Of a DNA stretch of 17,623 nt, positions 1 to 6,482 are shown one piece after another; position 1 is the first letter of the stretch, and every line of letters begins with the position of its first letter. The position numbers were made by a program, and so were the translations under genes. The notes beneath the pieces are model-generated. The model searched no databases, was not told the origin of the DNA, and saw only the letters and a program-made list of their open reading frames with translations. Origin of the DNA: Candidatus Helarchaeota archaeon. GTDB taxonomy: Archaea; Asgardarchaeota; Lokiarchaeia; Helarchaeales; HEL-GB-A. The stretch covers positions 1 through 17,623 of the forward strand of contig JABXJT010000101.1 of the NCBI GenBank assembly GCA_013375455.1, in the 5' to 3' direction.

Positions 1-2
1 AT

Positions 3-557
3 AATGAGGGGTGGAAGCAGAAATGCAGGATGGGGCGGAGGAATAACCAAAACTTCGTGAACATCCCCTTTCACCGTCTGATTAATCAGATTCAGTATAA
101 GGCGGAGCTAGTTGGGATTGATGTCGTGAAAGTGAATGAAGATCATACCAGCAAGTGTTCGTTTCTCGACGTTGAGGCAATTGAACATCACGATTCCTAC
201 ATGGGCACTCGGGGCGTATATCGATCAAAGGAGAATGGGGGGGATGGAAAGGTCAGTTATGGTCTGTTTAAAGCGGCAAATGGCACCATCATTAATAGTG
301 ATGTGAATGGGGCTTATAATATCCTCCGGAAAGCAATCCCGGAAGCCATCACGGCGGACGGGATCGAGGGGCTCGGGTTGGTCCCCTATTCCGTGAAGTT
401 CTCGGAATTAAAGCAGCTGGCCAACCTAAAGTCCACTAGTAAGCACTCCCGAAAGCAGAGAGCGGACGGGATCGGCTCACGAGTCGGGGCTACCCGTGCG
501 GGTGGCTCAGAGGCGGCGGGGTCCCGCCCAATATTTCAAAACCGAAATATCAAATAA
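3..557 (+). CDS. tnpB: TnpB (IS200/IS605, IS1341-type OrfB), C-terminal part, cut by window edge
   Basis: The reading frame is open to the left edge, so the gene starts outside the window; an internal ATG at 30 is not the real start. What remains is the RuvC-like C-terminal part of TnpB, the RNA-guided nuclease of IS200/IS605 elements. Visible landmarks are the GRRNNQNFVNIPF stretch followed by LINQIQYKAE, the HTSKCSFLD segment that replaces the four-cysteine zinc finger in one TnpB branch, and INSDVNGAYNILRK, which holds the last catalytic Asp of the RuvC triad. An insertion of about ten residues (RSKENGGDG) sits before GLF. The last 45 codons are GC-rich, unlike the AT-rich surroundings, and run into hairpin-forming DNA, as expected where tnpB overlaps its guide RNA. 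No tnpA is visible. The fragment shows no internal stop, so it may be a working gene. Confidence 0.88.
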   Translation, partial: NEGWKQKCRMGRRNNQNFVNIPFHRLINQIQYKAELVGIDVVKVNEDHTSKCSFLDVEAIEHHDSYMGTRGVYRSKENGGDGKVSYGLFKAANGTIINSDVNGAYNILRKAIPEAITADGIEGLGLVPYSVKFSELKQLANLKSTSKHSRKQRADGIGSRVGATRAGGSEAAGSRPIFQNRNIK

Positions 558-694
558 TTTTAGCTATTTTATTGCTAATTTAAGACCCTCTTACGTCTGT
601 AAAATATTTCATCTTAAAAGAAAAAGATTCTTAAGCTGGTTATACAATGAAATTTAAAAATTATAATTCATTTTTACAAAAAACTGTTTGGACC
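512..694 (+). mobile_element. Right end of the TnpB element (copy A), probable omega-RNA 3' region
   Basis: This stretch overlaps the last codons of tnpB and ends where its similarity to copy B (2201-2469) stops, just after TTGGACC. It contains a GC hairpin (512-528; GGCGG stem, CGGGGTC loop) and an AT hairpin (ATATTTC / GAAATAT, about 531-550). In characterised IS200/IS605 elements the omega guide RNA is made from the 3' end of tnpB plus the right end, and the guide lies just outside the element. By that rule the guide would begin near 695. The limits come only from comparison of the two copies; no left end is in the window. Confidence 0.6.
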
Positions 695-702
695 CCACAT
701 CA

Positions 703-1875
703 TTATAGTTGGGAGAAGTTAGTTGGGAGAAGTTCAACAATAAAATACTTTTTCCTCTTTTTTCTGATTTTGATATGCTTATAACTTGGATAATAGAGAA
801 TGAACCGATAACGAGTGACATCTATGTTATTTTCACTCAGAACTATACCTAAATAATCAATGAGAAATTGTACGAAATTACGAAGCCGTTGAACTTCTTC
901 AACGATTAAATTCCTCAGTTTACCCCCCACTTCTTCCTCTAATCGGTCCCAATGAGTCGTAAGATGATGAGATAGAATTTGTTGGAGAATAATAAAGCCT
1001 ATTATCAGAAATAACATTGCCCAAAAGAAGCCAAATTCCGTAAATCTATAGACAAATAGTAGAAGAAGAATTGTGAAAATGGAATAAGGTATCAGGATCA
1101 TTAACGTAACTTTTATGAATTGGTGCTGTTTTGAAGTGTTTACTCCTTTCTCCTTGGCAATAGATTCAGCCAGGGTAATAATCTGAATGATCCCATCCTC
1201 TATCTTATTATTCGTCCAGATTTCTTGAACCTTAGGATGAAACGCTACCAATTCATAGAGCGTGTTCAAAAATTTTTCGGTTATTATTATCTTGCGGTAA
1301 GTATAATTGAAGGGGTGTTCGCAGAGATGATCAAGGAACTTAATCATGCAAAATCCATTATAATAAAGATCTATAGCATGTCGCACGCCATCATCCATTG
1401 GGGCCCCCATTCGTTCCATCTCTTGTTGGGGGCGTGCTTTTGCCTCCGATCTTTTTCGTCTCTCTAAGATTTTTCGATATATTAACGTCAGGGGCATCAC
1501 CCCCACTATATAACTTAACCAAGTAATACCATCGAGCCACCATTCTAATTGGCGTGCCCCCAACAAGCCCAGTACGACCCCAAGACCGTAGATTGCCACG
1601 GTACCAATCGTCAAACTCAATAACATGACAATACTTTCTTTATCAGCTTCGGTTGGCGGGGTGAGACCTGGAACCCTTCCCATTTTATAATGAATTGAGA
1701 GCAGAATGAAAGAAGGAATAGGGGTAACTGAGCAATACAGGTAGAGGCCAGTCTCAGGATATAGCTGTATTTCGTTCCACAAAAACAACCTTATTGCGGT
1801 ATATACTATAAATCCAATATTGAAAAGGAAGAAAAGGATCGTGATGTAGAAGAATTTATGTCGCGAGAGTTCATC
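703..1875 (-). CDS. Multi-pass membrane protein of unknown function
   Basis: I do not recognise a family. The product of about 390 residues has six likely membrane helices: four in the first 150 residues (the first is the FFYITILFFLFNIGF region) and two near residues 255-320 (around LMILIPYSIFTILLLLF and LFLIIGFIILQQIL). Between them lies a charged, probably cytoplasmic segment, and the C-terminal tail is basic with a coiled-coil-like part (RLEEEVGGKLRNLIVEEVQR). I chose the ATG at 1875: the frame extends upstream only to a TTG at 1935 that lacks a ribosome binding site and overlaps the preceding gene by 40 nt. It follows the small membrane gene at 1896-2156 by 20 nt, so the two are probably co-transcribed. 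The pair sits between two copies of a transposon right end, which hints at mobile-element-linked cargo or two nearby insertions. Confidence 0.7.
   Translation of the reverse strand, partial: DELSRHKFFYITILFFLFNIGFIVYTAIRLFLWNEIQLYPETGLYLYCSVTPIPSFILLSIHYKMGRVPGLTPPTEADKESIVMLLSLTIGTVAIYGLGVVLGLLGARQLEWWLDGITWLSYIVGVMPLTLIYRKILERRKRSEAKARPQQEMERMGAPMDDGVRHAIDLYYNGFCMIKFLDHLCEHPFNYTYRKIIITEKFLNTLYELVAFHPKVQEIWTNNKIEDGIIQIITLAESIAKEKGVNTSKQHQFIKVTLMILIPYSIFTILLLLFVYRFTEFGFFWAMLFLIIGFIILQQILSHHLTTHWDRLEEEVGGKLRNLIVEEVQRLRNFVQFLIDYLGIVLSENNIDVTRYRFILYYPSYKHIKIRKKRKKYFIVELLPTNFSQL
707..734. repeat. Perfect 14-bp tandem duplication at the 3' end of the minus-strand membrane gene
   Basis: AGTTGGGAGAAGTT occurs twice head to tail (707-720 and 721-734). 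It lies 12 bp outside the inferred end of the transposon and forms the last codons of the membrane protein read leftwards, so it alters that protein's C-terminus. It could be a replication slip or a scar of element movement. Confidence 0.85.
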
Positions 1876-1895
1876 CATTTTAACTGCTGACCCAA

Positions 1896-2156
1896 TTAAG
1901 GAATCGTGATCATTAGAATAAATATGACCAAACAATTAATTGCAATGTACAGCCATATAAAAGCATTCTTAAGAAGGTCAATTTTACTTGTTGCTGTGTT
2001 CGCTACAAATGATACAAGCCACAAAGAGGAAAATAATTCCAACCCAGCAGCTGCCATGAGTAGGAAATCGTCTATAAGTGTTGAAACCTCGAATTCATAA
2101 AAAACATCCAGACCTTCTAAAACAACTGCTGTCCCGAAGAATATTAATGCAAACAT
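1896..2156 (-). CDS. Small membrane protein, 5' end possibly altered by a transposon remnant
   Basis: A protein of about 86 residues with three predicted membrane helices (MFALIFFGTAVVLEGL, DDFLLMAAAGLELFSSLWLVSF and AFIWLYIAINCLVIFILM). The frame stays open upstream to a TTG at 2243, but that extension, which would read MDISILKYRARPRRLQ, is translated backwards from the transposon right end (copy B), so it is unlikely to be native protein. I therefore use the ATG at 2156. It has no strong ribosome binding site, so the original start may have been destroyed when the element landed. No recognised family. It probably forms an operon with the larger membrane protein downstream. Confidence 0.5.
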   Translation of the reverse strand: MFALIFFGTAVVLEGLDVFYEFEVSTLIDDFLLMAAAGLELFSSLWLVSFVANTATSKIDLLKNAFIWLYIAINCLVIFILMITIP

Positions 2157-2282
2157 TTCAAGATAAAAATCTGGGCGTGTAAGTACAACCTTAGTTTGAA
2201 GGCGACGGGGTCTCGCCCGATATTTCAAAATCGAAATATCCAATAATTTTAGCTAGATTTAGCTATGATTAGGACCCTCTTA

Positions 2283-2321
2283 CGATTGTAAAAAATCCCA
2301 CGATAAAATATTTTACAATCG
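2283..2321. repeat. Perfect 11-bp inverted repeat with 17-nt spacer
   Basis: CGATTGTAAAA (2283-2293) faces TTTTACAATCG (2311-2321). The repeat lies inside the second transposon right end. It could fold as an RNA hairpin or serve as a dyad binding site; the sequence alone does not decide. Confidence 0.8.
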
Positions 2322-2411
2322 AAAAATAAAAAGGACAAGGGTCTTAAGTAAAAATAAATCGCAAGATGAAATATTTTACAATCGGAAAATAAAAGAAAAA
2401 GATTCTTAAGT
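2302..2411. repeat. Imperfect tandem repeat of about 48 bp, two units
   Basis: The two units (2302-2350 and 2365-2411) both read GAT(A/G)AAATATTTTACAATCG, then GAAAATAAAA, then a purine-rich stretch and TCTTAAGT. Copy A of the right end has only one unit, so this is a local duplication in copy B. Confidence 0.7.
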
Positions 2412-2493
2412 TGGACAGACAATGAAATTTAAAAATTATAATTCATTTTTACTAAAAACGGCTTGGACCGATTGATAAAATCTTTCGTAAGCT

Positions 2494-2501
2494 TGTAAAA
2501 T
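2494..2501 (+). promoter_or_regulatory. Candidate TATA element of the mevalonate operon
   Basis: TGTAAAAT lies about 45 nt upstream of the first ATG and 25 nt downstream of the transposon remnant. A start site about 25 nt further on, near 2523, would leave a short leader. TGATAAAAT near 2474-2482 is an alternative. Confidence 0.3.
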
Positions 2502-2542
2502 GACCCACGAAGTATTAGTTTTTATCACCCTTTGAGAGTAGC

Positions 2543-3592
2543 ATGATGTCGTTTATCGAAATTTTAGAAGAAGAGAGAGTCAAAATCGAAAAGCAAATTG
2601 GAGAATTTTTCGACCGATACCTGCAATCAGGAATGCTGAAAAGTCAATTTGTTCAACAGTTCTATTCCGATCTTAAAAATTATATTCTAAATGGAGGAAA
2701 AAGACTTCGTCCAATTAGTTTAGTGATGACATATAAAGGATTTGGGGGAAAAAAGGAAAGTATTTATGAACCAGCTATTAGCGTCGAATTATTGCACAAT
2801 GCCTCTCTGGTTCACGATGATATAATCGATCATGATCTAATACGCCGGGGACAACCCAGCTTTCATGCTTTTTATCAACAGTGGTTTGCTAAACACGTGA
2901 AAGAATCCTCTGAACAGTCGGATTTTGGGCTTGCAATGGGAATTTTAGGAGGGGATCTACTCATTGATTTGGGCCAAGATGCTATCTTAAACTCTGATTT
3001 TGATCGAAAATTGGAAGCAGTCACGTATTATTTACAATCTTTTAAAGAGCTCATCAATGGAGTGCTTTTTGAATCATACCTCCAAAGCCGTCCATTAGAA
3101 AAAGTAACTGTAAACGATTATTTGGATATGATAACCGGGAAGACCGCAGCGCTATTTGAAAAATCCCTTCTAATCGGACAGGTGTTAGCCGATAAAAATG
3201 AGAGATATAGAAAAGAATTATCCGATTTTTCAATCCTATTAGGGCAGTCTTTTCAGATTCGCGATGATATTTTAGGGGTTTTTGGCGATGCGAAAAAAAC
3301 AGGGAAATCTATAGAGGGGGACATCAGAGAAGGAAAAAAAACGCTTTTAGCGATCTATGGGAGTAAAAGTTCCGAGATGAAGGTTTTATACGGGAAAAAG
3401 GATATCACTTCAGAGGAAGTTGAGGCTGTTAGACAATTATTGAGGGATTCAGGTGCTTTAGAAAAAACAAAAGGAATGGCATTAAAGCTATCTGAAAGAG
3501 CAAGTGAAATTTTAGGAAGTATAGACTTAGAGCAAAGATCTTTTCTATTTTTTAACGAATTAGTGAAATTTGTTCAAGAAAGATTTATTTAA
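2543..3592 (+). CDS. Geranylgeranyl/polyprenyl diphosphate synthase (trans-isoprenyl diphosphate synthase)
   Basis: A head-to-tail prenyltransferase that condenses IPP onto allylic diphosphates to make the C20 or longer chain used for archaeal ether lipids or quinone tails. The family motifs are complete: GGKRLRP (residues 51-57, IPP binding), the first Asp-rich motif in LVHDDIIDHD (near 92) with the RRG arginines after it, the KT of MITGKTA, and the second Asp-rich motif in FQIRDDILGVFGD followed by the GKS and EGKKTLL segments. Length (349 aa) fits the family. The residues at -5 and -4 before the first DDxxD are Ala and Ser rather than a bulky aromatic, which leaves the product length open. 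The start is an ATGATG pair; no strong ribosome binding site is visible. It is the first gene of the operon, 11 nt before the thiolase-like gene. The start could be the second ATG, at 2546. Confidence 0.93.
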   Translation: MMSFIEILEEERVKIEKQIGEFFDRYLQSGMLKSQFVQQFYSDLKNYILNGGKRLRPISLVMTYKGFGGKKESIYEPAISVELLHNASLVHDDIIDHDLIRRGQPSFHAFYQQWFAKHVKESSEQSDFGLAMGILGGDLLIDLGQDAILNSDFDRKLEAVTYYLQSFKELINGVLFESYLQSRPLEKVTVNDYLDMITGKTAALFEKSLLIGQVLADKNERYRKELSDFSILLGQSFQIRDDILGVFGDAKKTGKSIEGDIREGKKTLLAIYGSKSSEMKVLYGKKDITSEEVEAVRQLLRDSGALEKTKGMALKLSERASEILGSIDLEQRSFLFFNELVKFVQERFI

Positions 3593-3603
3593 AAGATGAT
3601 CTT

Positions 3604-4815
3604 ATGGGAGACCTTTGTACTGAAGCACCGGTTGCAATAATTGGATCGTTTTATCTCAAGCCAATGCAGAGATATTTAGAAACCTTTGAAGAATTAGCCG
3701 TATCTGGGGCTATGGGTGCAATTAAAGAGTTTAAGGGACAATTATCTTTAAATGATCTTGATGCAATATTTCTTTCATCTGCAACAGCTGCAAATGTAAT
3801 CGGAAAGGAGGGGCAACACAACTGGGAATCCATTTTTGCATCGAATTTTGGGTTGAATATTGGGTTGCATGCATTTCCCAAGGGAAGTGAAGCATTGCAC
3901 CATCTTATTACAGAAATAAAAGCAAAAGAATCGGAATTAGTACTGCTTCTAGGATGTGACAAAAGATCAGATGAACAATACTTCAGTGACATTTCGAATC
4001 TCTCGATCGACCCGAATCTCCGTTTGTGGAATTGGAAATGGCAAAATGTTTATGCTTGCACTGCTGCGAAATACTTGTATGAAACTAATTTAATTCATGA
4101 CGATTTAATAACGATGGCGATAAACGATAGATACAATAGCACAAAAAATCCGAAAAAGTTGAAAGATTTTCTGCCCTTGATCGAAAAATCGGAGAAACGT
4201 CCCCTATACGATCCACTTACCGTGGATGATTTTGCACCAACTATCTTTGATGGCGCGGCAGGCTTGATATTGTGTTCTTCAGAGCGAGCTTATGATTATG
4301 TCAAGCGTCCTGTGTTTATAAAAAGCTCAACAAGTGTTACGAGTTCCTCAGAATTTTGGAATCAAGAAAGTATGCTAAGCTATCCTGCATTAGCAAAAGC
4401 TGCCGAGAAGGCATATAAAACTGCACTGATAGATTCGAAAGATATTGATCTTGTGAGTACTGATACTAAAGTAACGATTATTGGGCCTTTGGTGTTGGAA
4501 GGGTTGGGGATTATGGAGTTCCCTGCCTTAAAGACGATATCAAAATATATTACGATTTTAGATCCCGAATATAATGAATCGCATATCCGATATCATAATA
4601 ATTCCGGTCATGAACTCGTAATTAATCCGAATGGGAGCACGCATCATTTTGGGAATATCCCCGGGGTTTCTGGATTATACCGGCTTATTGCTCTATATGA
4701 ACAATTATCAGGACAAGCAGAGAACCAAGTGAATACTAATCCTAAATTGGCATTGCTTCAGGAGCAATCAGCATCGGGAATGAAACAAATGGTTCATATT
4801 TTAGAGGTGGAATGA
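3604..4815 (+). CDS. Thiolase-fold protein lacking the catalytic residues (pseudo-thiolase of the mevalonate operon)
   Basis: Position and overall sequence match the archaeal acetoacetyl-CoA thiolase that works with DUF35 and HMG-CoA synthase in a channelling complex. Family features are clear: VAIIGSF at the start, LDAIFLSSATAANVIGKEGQ, VLLLGCDKRSDE, and DPLTVDDFAPTIFDGAAGLIL, matching the family's DPL..DC.PI.DGAA. The active-site positions are changed, however. The nucleophilic Cys of the ACASGG motif aligns with Phe91 (HAFPKGSEAL); KNH aligns with NDR at 174-176; the HD of HDxFT aligns with DT near 287; and GHPxGATG reads GNIPGVSG (351-357), losing the catalytic His. The frame is intact (403 aa) and its stop overlaps the next start by 4 nt, so it looks maintained, not decaying. 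I infer a structural or CoA-binding role in the HMG-CoA synthase complex. The alignment was made by eye. Confidence 0.8.
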   Translation: MGDLCTEAPVAIIGSFYLKPMQRYLETFEELAVSGAMGAIKEFKGQLSLNDLDAIFLSSATAANVIGKEGQHNWESIFASNFGLNIGLHAFPKGSEALHHLITEIKAKESELVLLLGCDKRSDEQYFSDISNLSIDPNLRLWNWKWQNVYACTAAKYLYETNLIHDDLITMAINDRYNSTKNPKKLKDFLPLIEKSEKRPLYDPLTVDDFAPTIFDGAAGLILCSSERAYDYVKRPVFIKSSTSVTSSSEFWNQESMLSYPALAKAAEKAYKTALIDSKDIDLVSTDTKVTIIGPLVLEGLGIMEFPALKTISKYITILDPEYNESHIRYHNNSGHELVINPNGSTHHFGNIPGVSGLYRLIALYEQLSGQAENQVNTNPKLALLQEQSASGMKQMVHILEVE

Positions 4816-6467
4816 TGGTATCAAAAAGTTTTGGATTACCACATTATATCCGGACTGTAGAACTAAGACATAGATTAATCGGTTATTTACATGAGATATG
4901 TGGGGAAATTTTCTTTTCTTCAAAAAAACGTGAATTTTGCCCACGATGTGGGAAAATTGGGCACGTTAAAAAAATATCTTTGGTTCGAGAGGGGATTATT
5001 GATTCGATTTCGATTAATAGAGAGAAAAAACAAGAGAAATGGATTGGAAATAGGGCAGTGGGCATTGTTGAAATGGAAATAAATGGGAAAAAAGTGAGAG
5101 TTCCCACAGAGTTCTCAGATATAATAATTCCAGATGAGGTTCCATTTCTTCCTCAAAAATGGATAAAGCAGCCGGTTGAACCTACCGCTCGAATCTTAGA
5201 TCACAATCCAGAGGGGGCGATCTATTATGGTATGAAATTTCGCCCTGTTTTGATGAGTAGAGAAGTTCAATTTCCTTTTTTAAACAAGTTAATCAAATCA
5301 GAACGACCAGGGATTTCATCAATCGGTATTAGCTTACCTCGATATCGAACGACAGCTGATGAAATAGCCCGGGCATTTCATATCGATCCTAATTACATTA
5401 AAAAGGGATTAGGTGTTGATGAAGTTTCAGTGCCCGCGTGGGATCAAGACACTGGTACGTTCGCCGTTGATGCGGCACTGGATGCAGTAACTCGGCTCCC
5501 TCCAGAATTTATAAAGACAATTGGCATGATCGTGGTTGGAACCGAATCAAAACCGTATAGCGTCAAGCCAACAGCAACAAACGTGCAAAGTTTCCTTGGA
5601 ATGGATGATGATGTTATTTGTTATGATGCCGAATTTGCTTGTATTGCAGCGGGCATGCAAATTAAATCGGCAATTGCATTGATTCAATCTGGAGAAATCG
5701 ATTCTGCTTTAATAATTGGAGCAGACGTGTCTCAAGGAAAACCTGGTGATCCCTTAGACATGGATACGGGGGCTGGAGGAGCTTGTTTCGCGATTTCAAA
5801 ATACAATGTGATTCTTGAATACATTGGAATGAATTATAGTGTTGGCGATCATCCTGATTTCATGCGTAGAGCTGGTTGTGCATACCCAAAACATGGATAT
5901 GGGCTCACTGGAGCCCCAAGTTACTTTGCCTATCAGGAAACAGCGATCAAAAAAACACTCAAGAAATATAACATTCATCCTGATCGCCTTAAAGCTGCGA
6001 CATTCCATCAACCTAATTATAACTTTCTTAAAAAGGAAGTTAAGAAGTTTGGGCTGGACCCAGAATCGAGAATTAAGAAAGAATTAAAACCATGCATTAT
6101 CGGAGATCCAGTTCGTAAAATTGGGAATACATACTCAGCAGCGACCATGTTGGGAATGGCAGCCATCGTGAATGAGCCGCAACACTATTTTGAAATAGAT
6201 GAACCCACTGCAAAACGTCTGGGATTTGAGAATCCCAAAAAACCTACATTAAAATTGGAACCAAAAGACATCATTTTGGCAGGATGGTATGGATCAGGTG
6301 CGGCCGGTGGATGCGTGCTTTTTAAAGTCACCCAAAATTATCCTAATTATATCGAATGCACGATTCCTTTTAGTCGAAGATTGACCAAAGCCGATTATAC
6401 CGGTGGTAAAAAATATGTATCACTTTTACAAAGATATTTTGCAAAGAAGATGATCAAAGAACAATAA
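4812..6467 (+). CDS. Fusion of a DUF35 zinc-ribbon/OB-fold protein with HMG-CoA synthase
   Basis: HMG-CoA synthase joins acetyl-CoA and acetoacetyl-CoA to give HMG-CoA. Residues 1-150 are a DUF35-type domain: a zinc ribbon with H27/C30 and C43/C46 (the first ligand, usually Cys, looks like His), then an OB-like part (GIVEMEINGKKVRVPTEF). Residues 168-510 are an archaeal HMG-CoA synthase starting at SSIGISLPRYR, with the catalytic Glu245 (VGTESKPYSVKPTATN), Cys277 (DAEFACIA), His399 (TFHQPN) and the GNTYSA segment, so this half looks active. A tail of about 40 residues follows. DUF35 is usually encoded separately between thiolase and HMG-CoA synthase in archaea, and the three proteins form a complex; here two are one chain. 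The stop and start overlap the pseudo-thiolase gene (ATGA), with GAGGTGG just upstream. That spacing favours the second ATG, at 4815. Confidence 0.93.
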   Translation: MMVSKSFGLPHYIRTVELRHRLIGYLHEICGEIFFSSKKREFCPRCGKIGHVKKISLVREGIIDSISINREKKQEKWIGNRAVGIVEMEINGKKVRVPTEFSDIIIPDEVPFLPQKWIKQPVEPTARILDHNPEGAIYYGMKFRPVLMSREVQFPFLNKLIKSERPGISSIGISLPRYRTTADEIARAFHIDPNYIKKGLGVDEVSVPAWDQDTGTFAVDAALDAVTRLPPEFIKTIGMIVVGTESKPYSVKPTATNVQSFLGMDDDVICYDAEFACIAAGMQIKSAIALIQSGEIDSALIIGADVSQGKPGDPLDMDTGAGGACFAISKYNVILEYIGMNYSVGDHPDFMRRAGCAYPKHGYGLTGAPSYFAYQETAIKKTLKKYNIHPDRLKAATFHQPNYNFLKKEVKKFGLDPESRIKKELKPCIIGDPVRKIGNTYSAATMLGMAAIVNEPQHYFEIDEPTAKRLGFENPKKPTLKLEPKDIILAGWYGSGAAGGCVLFKVTQNYPNYIECTIPFSRRLTKADYTGGKKYVSLLQRYFAKKMIKEQ

Positions 6468-6482
6468 TCAGATGACGAGATA

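Larger units (their letters stand above)
2201..2469 (+). mobile_element. Second, decayed right end of the TnpB element (copy B), no tnpB attached
   Basis: This stretch is collinear with 512-694 in the same orientation. It keeps the GC hairpin (2201-2217, stem GGCGA/TCGCC), the AT hairpin (GATATTTC / GAAATATC), TAATTTTAGCTA, GGACCCTCTTACG, GATTCTTAAG, AATGAAATTTAAAAATTATAA and the terminal TTGGACC. It is longer because of an internal duplication (2302-2411). No TnpB coding sequence precedes it; the DNA to its left encodes the small membrane protein. It is best read as a solo right end or the scar of a deleted element. It ends 74 nt before the first gene of the mevalonate operon and so fills most of that operon's upstream region. 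Confidence 0.7.

Noticed and set aside
1225..1467. Plus-strand frame inside the large membrane gene
   Set aside because: It is the complement of a longer frame with clear membrane helices and has no ribosome binding site.
4883..5107. Minus-strand frame opposite the DUF35 domain
   Set aside because: Overlaps fully with the conserved zinc-ribbon coding region and has no homology or start signal.
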